A stretch of 64,000 nucleotides of DNA, from assembly GCA_963835135.1 (NCBI GenBank), contig CAWIEF010000005.1:434001-498000 (forward strand), written 5' to 3'. The stretch is from JAVVHH01 sp963835135 (GTDB lineage Bacteria; Pseudomonadota; Alphaproteobacteria; Acetobacterales; Acetobacteraceae). A model generated the notes under the pieces. It worked only from the letters and a program-made list of their open reading frames with translations, did no database searches and was not told the DNA's origin. Below, one piece after another: positions 15,419-23,292 of the stretch (position 1 is the stretch's first letter; the number at the start of each line of letters is the position of its first letter). The translations under genes were made by a program, and so were the position numbers.

Positions 15419-16228
15419 TTAATCGTCTACCTCGGTGGTATGAACGTCGAAGCCACTCAGGAGGCAGGTGCCGAACGTCGTCGTGATCGCAACGTCGGTG
15501 GCGTCCCGCCCCCGGGCCATTACGATCCGCCCGATCCGGGGCTTGTTGTGCCGCGCGTCGAACGTGTGCCACGCGCCGCCCAGATACACTTCGAACCAGG
15601 CGCTGAAGTCCATCGGCGCGTCCACGGGTGGAACGCCGATATCGCCGAGATAGCCGGTGCAGTAGCGGGCCGGCACGTTCATGCAGCGGCACAGGGCAAC
15701 AGCCAGATGGGCGAAGTCGCGGCAGACGCCGAGGCGCCCAGCGTGGCCGTCGAATGCGGTTCGGGTCGAGTCCGCGTGCTCGTAGCCGAACGTGATCCGG
15801 TCATGGACGTAACGGACGATCGCCTCGACCCGCGACCAGCCCGGCATCGTATGTCCGAACAGTTGCCAGGCGAGCGTGTGCAGCTTGTCGGTGTCGCAGT
15901 AGCGGCTGCCGAGCAGGAACACGAGGACGTCGTCCGGCAGTTCTTCGACCGGGTGCTGGATCGCGTCGGCCACGACCGGGTCGGGCAGGCCGGAATCGTG
16001 GACGACGAAATCAGCCGAGATCTTCAGCTTGCCGGCAGGCGCCCTGATCCGGGTGACGATGTTGCCGAAGCTGTCGTGGTAGTCGTGCGATTCGATCGGC
16101 GGCGAGAACGTGATCGTATGCGTGCCTTGGACATCCGGCATCCGCGATGGGTGGACACTCAGGACGAGCAGCATCGGGACCGGGTTCGGGCAGTCATATT
16201 CGATGTCGAAGCCAGTTCGGATTTTCAT
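15419..16228 (-). CDS. Transglutaminase-like cysteine protease-fold protein (second of operon)
   Basis: A 269-residue protein with an N-terminal all-beta region and a C-terminal transglutaminase-like core. The catalytic triad is visible as C169 (LGVCRDFAHLAVAL), H221 and D224 (GAWHTFDARH). Members of this family are usually peptidases or peptide ligases rather than true cross-linkers. ATG 16228 was preferred over ATG 16246 because AAAGGG lies at ribosome-site distance before it. It is the last gene of an operon with another transglutaminase-like protein (72 bases upstream) and an ATP-grasp/alpha-E protein. There is no signal peptide, so it acts in the cytoplasm. Confidence 0.85.
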   Translation of the reverse strand: MKIRTGFDIEYDCPNPVPMLLVLSVHPSRMPDVQGTHTITFSPPIESHDYHDSFGNIVTRIRAPAGKLKISADFVVHDSGLPDPVVADAIQHPVEELPDDVLVFLLGSRYCDTDKLHTLAWQLFGHTMPGWSRVEAIVRYVHDRITFGYEHADSTRTAFDGHAGRLGVCRDFAHLAVALCRCMNVPARYCTGYLGDIGVPPVDAPMDFSAWFEVYLGGAWHTFDARHNKPRIGRIVMARGRDATDVAITTTFGTCLLSGFDVHTTEVDD

Positions 16229-16300
16229 GAGGCAGCCCTTTAGCATGCGCGCGGTATGACGGGTCAGTCTGGATAGTTCAGGGCAAAAATCGTGCCGATC

Positions 16301-17185
16301 TCAGGGATCGGCGTCCATGGGCTCCAAATCCACCCCGACGCGCAAGCTATGCCGGCCACCGCCGAGGATCATGCCCCGCAACGGGCTGATGTCGGAGAAG
16401 TCTCGCCCTCGCGCCAGCATCACGTGCTCGTCCCTCACCAGGACGCCGTTCGTCGGGTCCAGGCCGATCCATCCGTGCTTCGGCCCCAGCCACGCGCCGA
16501 CCCACGCGTGGGACAGGTCGGCGCCACGACGGCGGGCTTGGCCCGGCGGCGGCCGGGTCCGGATATAGCCGGAGGTGTACTGGGCCGGCAGGCCGAGGCC
16601 GCGCAGGCCCGACAGCATCAAATGCGTAAAATCCTGGCACACGCCTTCGCGACGCTCCAACACATGGGCGATCGGTGTCGAGATGGTCGTCACGCCAGCG
16701 CGGAACTTGAAGTCGCGGAACATGCGGTCGTTGAGGTCGGCAAGCGCCGACATGATCGGACGGCCCGGCTGGAACGAGGCCGCAGCGTAGTCGCGCGTCC
16801 CGGCCAGCAGGCCCACGCGGGGACTCTCGAAGCAGAACTCCGCCGCCTGCCACGCGCCGGGACCCCCGACAGCGGCCGCGTCGCGCACCGTCTCCCAAGG
16901 CGGGGTCGCCTCGGGCTCCGGATAGGGCTGGGCGCGCACCTCGACGACCGCCTCGCTGACGACCTCAAATTCCGTGTGGGCGGTGTCGAAGAACAGCCAA
17001 CTGACCCGGTTGCCGAAGTGATCGATGCGGTCGACCAGGCGGCCATTGTCCGGCCTGAGATGGAAGGCTTCGCGGATGACGGTCTGCCAGGGCGTCAGCA
17101 AGGGCCGCAGATGCATCAACTGGGCCGCGAGGTCGACCGGCTTGGTGTAGGCATACGTGGTGGCGTGGCGGACGCGGTAGATCAC
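16301..17185 (-). CDS. Transglutaminase-like family protein (first of pair)
   Basis: A 294-residue protein starting MIYRVRHATTYAY, typical of the bacterial transglutaminase N-terminal domain, followed by a core with C183 (EGVCQDFTHLML), H226 (DLSHAWVG) and D243 (WIGLDPTNG) as the catalytic triad. Its ATG overlaps the stop of the upstream ATP-grasp gene by 4 bases. Such proteins are known to be encoded with circularly permuted ATP-grasp and alpha-E proteins and are thought to work with them in making or cutting an amide-linked peptide modification. The actual substrate is not known. It is related to, but clearly diverged from, the next gene. Confidence 0.88.
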   Translation of the reverse strand: MIYRVRHATTYAYTKPVDLAAQLMHLRPLLTPWQTVIREAFHLRPDNGRLVDRIDHFGNRVSWLFFDTAHTEFEVVSEAVVEVRAQPYPEPEATPPWETVRDAAAVGGPGAWQAAEFCFESPRVGLLAGTRDYAAASFQPGRPIMSALADLNDRMFRDFKFRAGVTTISTPIAHVLERREGVCQDFTHLMLSGLRGLGLPAQYTSGYIRTRPPPGQARRRGADLSHAWVGAWLGPKHGWIGLDPTNGVLVRDEHVMLARGRDFSDISPLRGMILGGGRHSLRVGVDLEPMDADP

Positions 17186-19725
17186 GCCATACCCCGCAGG
17201 GGTGGCGTTTCCTCGTCGCCGCCCACCCGCTGCGCGAGGGGGAGGATCGCGAAATACTGGCGGCTGATCTGCTCGGACAGGTCGGTTACGCCCCGCTCGA
17301 TCGCCCGCAATTGCGCCGGCAGCGTCGTCGCCACCTGCCGCTCCGGCACCGTCGCGGCAACACGGGCGATCTCACGCGTCTCGCGGAGCAGGCGGGAGGC
17401 GCCGCTCGGCAGCGGCGCTCCGGGCGCGCGGGCAAGCTCGGCCAGGATGTCGCGGATGGCCGCGAGTTGGAAGGCGAGCGCGCGCGGGTTGCTCTCGTCG
17501 GCCAGCACGAGATCGAAGACCGGCCCGGGCTGGAGCGTGGAGAGATAGCGGCTGCGGTAGGTAATGACGGAGTTGCAGAGTTCGAGAGCCAGGCGCAGCG
17601 CCGGGTCGAGCGGGCCGGTGTGCTGCCCGGTGCCGTAATCGACGGCTTGGGCGATCAGCCGCGAGGTCGCCCAGGCCCGCTCGACCCGGCGGCCCAGATC
17701 GAGGAACAAGCGGCCCCCGCTTCGCAGCATGTTCTCGGCCGCAAGCCCGGCCACCGTGGCCGAAAAGCCAAGGACGACGGTGCTGACGTGGGCGAGTTCA
17801 CGGATCGAGGGAGTCAGGCGGCCGGTCGCGCTCGGCCGGAGCTCGGACAAGGCATGGCCGACGTTGCGCAGGCCGATCAGCAGCGTCGAATGAACCTCGT
17901 TGGTCAAACGGTCCCGCAAACTCTGCGTCATGCGCGATACTTCGGCCAGCAGCTCCGGCATTGGTCCCCGGACGCGGCCGACCTGGAGCAGCCGTTCGGC
18001 CAGCGACGACGGGCCGAGGCCGCCGGTGGCTTCCGGCTCGATGAGGCCGATGAGCGCGAGGCAGCCGATCACGCTGCGCAGTTCGGCGTTCTCTCGCGGG
18101 GAGAGGCTGGTGCGCTCGAGCCGGTCGAGGGCGGCGCGCAGCAGGCGGGCGGCGCTCTCGAGCCGCTCGAGCGTGCGGCCCAGCCAGAAGAACTGGTCGG
18201 CGACCCGGCTCGGCAAGTCGCCCGAGATGCGGCGTACAGGCAGGACACTCGGGGTGAACACGGCCGCATTGATGATGCTGGCCTCCTCCTCGGCGGCGAC
18301 CCACACATCCTTGCAGAGGGCGTGTAGCGGCAGCCGCGCCGCTTGGATGTCGCGCTGGGTCAAGACCCGCCCGAACCCGCCGGGCAGCGCCTGCCACCTC
18401 GTGCCGTCGAACATGAGGAACATGCGCACCAGGACGGGCTGCGGCCGAAGCCCGCCTTCCGTCATGCACGGGGCGAGCGACGGGCGGAGCTGGGCCGCAG
18501 CCACGTAGTCGCCGGGCGCGGCAGCAGCCCGGGCCAGCATGTCCGCCGCCTCGCCGGCATCGCTGGCCGGGGCCATCCCGTCCAACGCCGGACGGATTCG
18601 CCAGCCTCGGGGATCGGCCGCGACGCGCGCCATCGCGGCGGGGTCACCCAGCCAGAGCGTTTCGAGGCTGGGCAGCAGCAAGTCTTCGCCGATCAAGCGT
18701 TGAGCCAGTCGCGGCAGCATCGCTCCCCAGAGCGGCGCCTCGAGGCAACCCGTCCCGGGGTCGTTGACGATGCGGACGTGACCCGACCGCGCCGCATCGA
18801 GCAGTCCGGTCACGCCGAGATGCACGGTCGGTTCGAGCTCGAGCGGATCGAGCGTGCGGCCGTCCTGGCGTCGCAGCAGCACGTCGACGCGCTGCAACCC
18901 GCGCAGTGTCTTGAGGAACAGCGCCCCGTCGCGCAGCGAGAGGTCGCTGCTCTCGACCAGGGTGCAGGACAGTTCGCGGGCGAGCACGACGTGCTCGTAC
19001 CAAAGCTTGTCGTCGGCGCCCGGGGTCAGCAGCGCGAGGCCGGGCCGCCCGTCGCCGGCCGGCGCCATGGCGTGCAGCATGTCCTGCCAGGCGGCGAAGA
19101 ACGGTGCCACGCGCCGGGGGGGTTGGGCGCGGAACAGCTCCGGGATGGCGCGGTTCAGGGCGCGGCGGTTCTCGAGTGCGTACGCGCTGCCGGCTGCGTC
19201 GGCGGTCCGATCGGCCACGACGTGCCAGCGACCGTCCGGGCCGCGCAGGATTTCGGCAGCGTAGAAGTGCAGCAGCTGCCCGGGCGGACGACCATCTGCG
19301 GCGTGACAGGGGCGGAGGAAGGCCGGGTTGGCATAGACGAGGCTCGGTGGGATCCAGCCCTCGGCGAGTAGATCCTGCCGCCCATACACGTCCTCCAGAA
19401 CCTGCTCGATCAGCCCGGCGCGCTGGGCGAGCCCGGCCTCGAGATGCTCGAATTCGGCGGCGCTGATGAGAAGCGGCAACGGGTCGCATCGCCATGCTTT
19501 CGGCGCCACGCCCGGAAGCAGCGCGGTGACGCCGTCCTCGACCAGCATGCGGTCCAGCAAATCGGCCCGGTGTTTGAGCCCGTCCGGACCGAGGCTGGCG
19601 ACGGAGGCAACGAGCGTTGACCACCCTGGCCGCAAGCCGCCCCGGCCGTTGGCCATCTCATCCCAGGCTGGCAGAGCGGCGCTCTGCGGAGCCGAGTCTG
19701 GGGCGATCGTGGTGCTCATCTGCAA
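17182..19725 (-). CDS. Circularly permuted ATP-grasp and alpha-E domain fusion protein
   Basis: An 847-residue fusion. The N-terminal ~500 residues match the circularly permuted ATP-grasp type 2 domain, with WIPPSLVYANPAFLRPC, VVADRTADAAGSAYALENR and DKLWYEHVVLARELS. The C-terminal ~320 residues, beginning near SRVADQFFWLGRTLERLE, match the helical alpha-E domain. In many bacteria these are two separate genes; here they are one chain. ATP-grasp enzymes form amide bonds, so a peptide-tagging or storage-peptide role has been proposed in the literature for this gene set. It leads an operon with two transglutaminase-like genes. The start is ATG 19725 or the second ATG at 19719. No adjacent proteasome-like (Anbu) gene is present. 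Confidence 0.87.
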   Translation of the reverse strand: MQMSTTIAPDSAPQSAALPAWDEMANGRGGLRPGWSTLVASVASLGPDGLKHRADLLDRMLVEDGVTALLPGVAPKAWRCDPLPLLISAAEFEHLEAGLAQRAGLIEQVLEDVYGRQDLLAEGWIPPSLVYANPAFLRPCHAADGRPPGQLLHFYAAEILRGPDGRWHVVADRTADAAGSAYALENRRALNRAIPELFRAQPPRRVAPFFAAWQDMLHAMAPAGDGRPGLALLTPGADDKLWYEHVVLARELSCTLVESSDLSLRDGALFLKTLRGLQRVDVLLRRQDGRTLDPLELEPTVHLGVTGLLDAARSGHVRIVNDPGTGCLEAPLWGAMLPRLAQRLIGEDLLLPSLETLWLGDPAAMARVAADPRGWRIRPALDGMAPASDAGEAADMLARAAAAPGDYVAAAQLRPSLAPCMTEGGLRPQPVLVRMFLMFDGTRWQALPGGFGRVLTQRDIQAARLPLHALCKDVWVAAEEEASIINAAVFTPSVLPVRRISGDLPSRVADQFFWLGRTLERLESAARLLRAALDRLERTSLSPRENAELRSVIGCLALIGLIEPEATGGLGPSSLAERLLQVGRVRGPMPELLAEVSRMTQSLRDRLTNEVHSTLLIGLRNVGHALSELRPSATGRLTPSIRELAHVSTVVLGFSATVAGLAAENMLRSGGRLFLDLGRRVERAWATSRLIAQAVDYGTGQHTGPLDPALRLALELCNSVITYRSRYLSTLQPGPVFDLVLADESNPRALAFQLAAIRDILAELARAPGAPLPSGASRLLRETREIARVAATVPERQVATTLPAQLRAIERGVTDLSEQISRQYFAILPLAQRVGGDEETPPLRGMA

Positions 19726-19806
19726 TGCAGCATGACATGGCAGCCTGCCATCGGACAGCCCGGCGACGCGCCGCGACGACGAATCCGCGGCAGGTCGTAC
19801 CGTCGG

Positions 19807-20295
19807 TCAGGAGAACGCGCCAGCCAGCCGGTTGGCCTGCCGCAGCGCAGGCGGCCGCGGCGTGCAAGAGACGAAGTAGATCAGCGCGACCCAGGCGGCG
19901 CAGGCCAGGATCGTCGCCGCAGACCTAATATCGGCATCGATGGACAGGATCGCGGCGCAACAGGTCGATACGCCGAGCCACGTCAACCGCTGGTGGCGCA
20001 AAGTCACGCGGCGGACGTTCATGCCGCCCGACCGAGATTGCCGCTCCACCCGCTTGATCAGGTTCCAAGCCTGCCGCGCGCCGTAGAACGTCAGGGCCCC
20101 GATCATGGCGCAGAGCGCCAGGTCGACGCCCGACGCGTCATGCACGGCGTCCCAGAACAACGTCAGCGCCTGCGCCTCGCAAGCCAGCACGAGCGCGCCG
20201 CGGGCCAGTCCGAAGCAGTTGGTCCATTCCGCTACGCGATCGGCACAGGGCTGGAAGACGCGATCGAGCAACACGGCATCGATATCGACGGTCAC
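19807..20295 (-). CDS. Uncharacterised small membrane protein
   Basis: A 162-residue protein I do not recognise, starting GTG ACC GTC with GGAG at the right distance upstream. Two hydrophobic segments are visible: one around LALCAMIGALTFYGARQAW (residues ~60-78) and a longer one near residues 108-145 that probably makes one or two passes. Between them is a basic loop (KRVERQSRSGGMNVRRVTLRHQR). It lies 81 bases upstream of the ATP-grasp operon on the same strand and may be co-transcribed, but the distance does not prove it. Confidence 0.6.
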   Translation of the reverse strand: MTVDIDAVLLDRVFQPCADRVAEWTNCFGLARGALVLACEAQALTLFWDAVHDASGVDLALCAMIGALTFYGARQAWNLIKRVERQSRSGGMNVRRVTLRHQRLTWLGVSTCCAAILSIDADIRSAATILACAAWVALIYFVSCTPRPPALRQANRLAGAFS

Positions 20296-20405
20296 GACGT
20301 TCTCCGGGTCAATGTGGCCCGGAGTTTTGCCGGTCGCGACGGTTGGTCGGCCAGAAGAACATAGCAGAAACGAAGCTCGGGTTCAATCGGCCGGTGAGCC
20401 TATGC

Positions 20406-21914
20406 TCAGAACACGATGTTTGTGCGTAACCCAAACGTCGCCGAGTTGCCGACACGCTTGTCCGGCTGCAGCGGATTGGCGATGCCGCCGCTGGGCATGA
20501 ACACGTATTGGGCGTTGGGCTGCAGCGTCCACCAGGGGGCGACCTGATACTGGTACGTCGCCTCGATGAACGATTCGCTGCCGCGTACCGGACGAGGGAC
20601 GCCGAAGGCGTTCTGGTCGATGTCGAGCCTGATGGCGCTCGGACCGATCTTTGCGTAGCCGAAGCCGAGCCCCACGCTGTCATTGTCCCGCCCGGCCAGT
20701 GGCGCTTTCAGCACCACGCCGGCGTTGACGCTGAAACTGACCAGGTTGCGGTCGCCCGGCGCGCCCATCAGCCGCGCGAAGATCCCCACCGACCGGGGGC
20801 CGTCCACGTCGGGCCGCCACACCACTTGGTCGAACACGCCATAGACGCTGAAATCGTGCCGCCGCGTGCGGGGAACGCCGCCCGACCTTGGGTCGGCGAG
20901 CGACAGACCCGTCGTGCCGATCCGCTGGTCGAAGAACTTGCCCGTATCGTACCAGAAGCCAAGCTTGTAGACGCCCGGCAGGCCCGGCTTGCCGCTCGCA
21001 GGGTCCGTTGCCCCGGGCGTGGGCGCGTTGATCGCGTATTGCGCCTCGCCGATGATCAGCGCGCCGGTGTTGGTAGTGAACCTGGTCCCCGACTGCGCGG
21101 CACCCCGCACCTGGCTGTCGTCGAAGAACGGGCCGCCCGGGGGATTGTCGTCGAACACGCCCAGCAACACCGTCACGTCGTTCACCGGCAGCGCCCGGAG
21201 GCGCACGCCCAAGGAGGAGAGCGGATAGGCCGGGCCACCCGCATAGAGGTCGACCGACGGGAGCAGCGGCCAGCCCATCGCAGTGTTGATGAACAGCCCC
21301 GAAAACTGGCTGCCGTAGAACTCCTGGTCCAGGCTCTGCTGGCCGATCTTGATGTCGGCTTTGCCGCCGAAGAAGCTCTGCTGGTACCACAACTCCCAGA
21401 GCCGGGTTGCCCGCTGCGCCTCGATGCCGCTGGCGGTCTGCAGCGTGTAGAGCGCGTCGGCGCTGAGATTGCGGCCGTGGATCTGGAAGGCGCTGACGTT
21501 GACGATGCCGCCGGCGAGACCGATCGCCTTGCCGAGGTCGATGCCCAAACTCAGCGTCGTCAGCCCGTCATACGCCGCCCCGCGCCGGACGCCGCCGCTG
21601 AGATTGCCGAACACCTCGCTCGTCTCCTGCAATCCGAGCGAGACGCCGTATTGGTCGAGCAGCGGCCGGACCCCGTATAGGCCGCCGAGGAGATTGGTGC
21701 GCGACGAACTGAAGAGCCCGGTCGCGAAGCCGGGCTCACCCGGGGCCGGAGCCGAACTCGACGGCGGCGACGTGTTCCCCGGGACCGGGCTGGCCTGCGT
21801 GGCTGGCGCGCCGGGCAGTTCCGGCTTGTCGGTCGCCTGCGCGTGCGCCGCCGTCCCGCCGAGGCACGCTGCCGCCACGGCGATGACGCCCCTGGTGGTC
21901 TTGGATGGACGCAC
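20406..21914 (-). CDS. OprB-family outer-membrane porin
   Basis: A 502-residue outer-membrane beta-barrel of the OprB (carbohydrate-selective porin) family. Start GTG 21914 was chosen because GGAGG sits 6 bases upstream (21921-21925) and a clear signal peptide follows (VRPSKTTRGVIAVAAACLGG, cleavage after AHA). A proline/serine-rich linker covers residues ~28-55, then barrel strands, ending in NIVF with the C-terminal phenylalanine typical of outer-membrane proteins. Upstream lies a Fur-box-like sequence, which is unusual for a sugar porin and suggests a role in metal-limited growth. No sugar transporter or regulator is adjacent. Confidence 0.85.
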   Translation of the reverse strand: MRPSKTTRGVIAVAAACLGGTAAHAQATDKPELPGAPATQASPVPGNTSPPSSSAPAPGEPGFATGLFSSSRTNLLGGLYGVRPLLDQYGVSLGLQETSEVFGNLSGGVRRGAAYDGLTTLSLGIDLGKAIGLAGGIVNVSAFQIHGRNLSADALYTLQTASGIEAQRATRLWELWYQQSFFGGKADIKIGQQSLDQEFYGSQFSGLFINTAMGWPLLPSVDLYAGGPAYPLSSLGVRLRALPVNDVTVLLGVFDDNPPGGPFFDDSQVRGAAQSGTRFTTNTGALIIGEAQYAINAPTPGATDPASGKPGLPGVYKLGFWYDTGKFFDQRIGTTGLSLADPRSGGVPRTRRHDFSVYGVFDQVVWRPDVDGPRSVGIFARLMGAPGDRNLVSFSVNAGVVLKAPLAGRDNDSVGLGFGYAKIGPSAIRLDIDQNAFGVPRPVRGSESFIEATYQYQVAPWWTLQPNAQYVFMPSGGIANPLQPDKRVGNSATFGLRTNIVF

Positions 21915-21959
21915 GTTCGACCTCCGCGATGCGAGCAACACCCTGCTCCGACGTTTAAA

Positions 21960-21974
21960 TGAGAATGACTATCA
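21960..21974. promoter_or_regulatory. Fur-box-like site between porin and thiolase genes
   Basis: TGAGAATGACTATCA matches the 7-1-7 Fur consensus TGATAATNATTATCA at 12 of the 14 defined positions, and the flanking AA/TT extends the symmetry. It lies 46-60 bases upstream of the porin start (21914, minus strand), next to an AT-rich TTTAAA that could be a -10 element, and about 100 bases upstream of the thiolase start. Fur, Mur or another Fur-family member could bind; metal specificity cannot be read from the site. Confidence 0.65.
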
Positions 21975-22072
21975 TTGTTGACGACCTGGGGGACACGTCA
22001 AGCACCGGTGACAAGACGTTCCCCGCCCGCCGGCTTCCGGCTATTGACGGCCACCATCACCGGAGCGTCGCC

Positions 22073-23251
22073 ATGTCCCGCCACGTCGTCATCACCGCCG
22101 GCGTTCGCACGCCGATTGGCACGTTCGGGGGCGCGCTCTCCGGCCACAGCCCGACCCAACTGGGAGCGCTCTGCGTGGCCGAAGCCTTGCGCCGGGCTGA
22201 CCTGGATGGCGAGCGGGTCGAACATGTCGTGTTCGGCAACGTGGTGCTCACCGAATCGCGCGATGCCTACCTGGCCCGGGTCGTCGCCATCGAAGGTGGC
22301 GTGCCGAAGGAAACCCCGGCGCTGACGGTGAACCGGCTCTGCGGCAGCGGGGTTCAGTCGATCGTATCGGCGGCCCAATCCATCATGCTCGGCGATGCCG
22401 ACACGGCTGTGGCCGGCGGCGCCGAGTGCATGAGCCGGACGCCGCATCTGCTCGCTACGGCCCGCTTCGGCCAGAAGATGGGCGATGCCGCGCTGACCGA
22501 TCATCTCACCGGCTGCCTCACCGACCCGTTCGGCAACGGCATCATGGGCATCACTGCCGAAAACGTCGCCCACCGCTGGCAGATCACCCGCGGCGAGCAG
22601 GACGCGCTCGCGCTGCAGAGTCAGCAACGCGCGAGCGCCGCCATCGCCGCCGGCCGCTTCCGCGATCAGATCCTCCCCGTCGAGGTCAAGCGCGGCCGGG
22701 TCACGGCGACGTTCGACACCGACGAATACGTCAAGACGGACGCGTCGGCCGACGCGCTGGCCGCGCTCCGGCCGGTGTTCCGCAAAGATGGCTCGGTCAC
22801 CGCCGGGAACGCGTCCGGCATCAACGACGGCGCGGCCGCGATCGTGCTGATGGAAGAGAGGCTGGCCGAGCGAGAGGGCCGCACCCGGCTCGCCCGCATC
22901 GTGGGTTACGCCCATGCCGGCGTCGATCCGGCCGAGATGGGCATCGGCCCGGTGCCCGCCGTGCGCCGGCTGCTCGAGCGCACCGGACTGCGGATCGGGG
23001 ATTTCGATGTCATCGAGTCGAACGAAGCCTTCGCCGCCCAGGCCTGCGCCGTGGCCCGCGAACTCGATTTCGACCCAGTGCGGCTCAACCCGAACGGCGG
23101 CGCCATCGCGCTCGGCCATCCCGTCGGCGCAACGGGCACTATCCTCGTCGTCAAGGCCGCCTACGAACTCGACCGGATCCATGGCCGCTATGCCCTCGTC
23201 ACCATGTGCATCGGCGGCGGGCAGGGGATCGCCATCGCGATCGAGCGCTAG
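22073..23251 (+). CDS. Acetyl-CoA C-acyltransferase (thiolase)
   Basis: A 392-residue thiolase that condenses or cleaves acyl-CoA with acetyl-CoA, in acetoacetyl-CoA/PHB synthesis or beta-oxidation. The nucleophilic cysteine is C90 (NRLCGSGVQS), H349 lies in GGAIALGHPVGATG and the second cysteine C379 in MCIGGGQG. ATG 22073 is preceded by GGAG at 7 bases; the open frame upstream of it is not conserved sequence. No PHB synthase or reductase is adjacent, so biosynthetic and degradative roles cannot be told apart. A strong hairpin follows the stop directly. Confidence 0.93.
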   Translation: MSRHVVITAGVRTPIGTFGGALSGHSPTQLGALCVAEALRRADLDGERVEHVVFGNVVLTESRDAYLARVVAIEGGVPKETPALTVNRLCGSGVQSIVSAAQSIMLGDADTAVAGGAECMSRTPHLLATARFGQKMGDAALTDHLTGCLTDPFGNGIMGITAENVAHRWQITRGEQDALALQSQQRASAAIAAGRFRDQILPVEVKRGRVTATFDTDEYVKTDASADALAALRPVFRKDGSVTAGNASGINDGAAAIVLMEERLAEREGRTRLARIVGYAHAGVDPAEMGIGPVPAVRRLLERTGLRIGDFDVIESNEAFAAQACAVARELDFDPVRLNPNGGAIALGHPVGATGTILVVKAAYELDRIHGRYALVTMCIGGGQGIAIAIER

Positions 23252-23288
23252 ATGTCGCTACCAGGGACAACGTCCTGGTAGCGACGTC
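23251..23288. terminator. Bidirectional hairpin between thiolase and antiporter operon
   Basis: A 15-bp stem with one G-T pair: 23251-23265 (GATGTCGCTACCAGG) pairs with 23274-23288 (CCTGGTAGCGACGTC) around an 8-base loop. It sits exactly between two converging genes (thiolase stop 23251, antiporter stop 23293). No long T-run is present, as is common in GC-rich genomes. Confidence 0.8.
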
Positions 23289-23292
23289 TAGG

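Noticed and set aside
21915..21941. Longer porin start at GTG 21941
   Set aside because: It would place the ribosome site GGAGG inside the coding region and add residues before a normal signal peptide; GTG 21914 fits both better.
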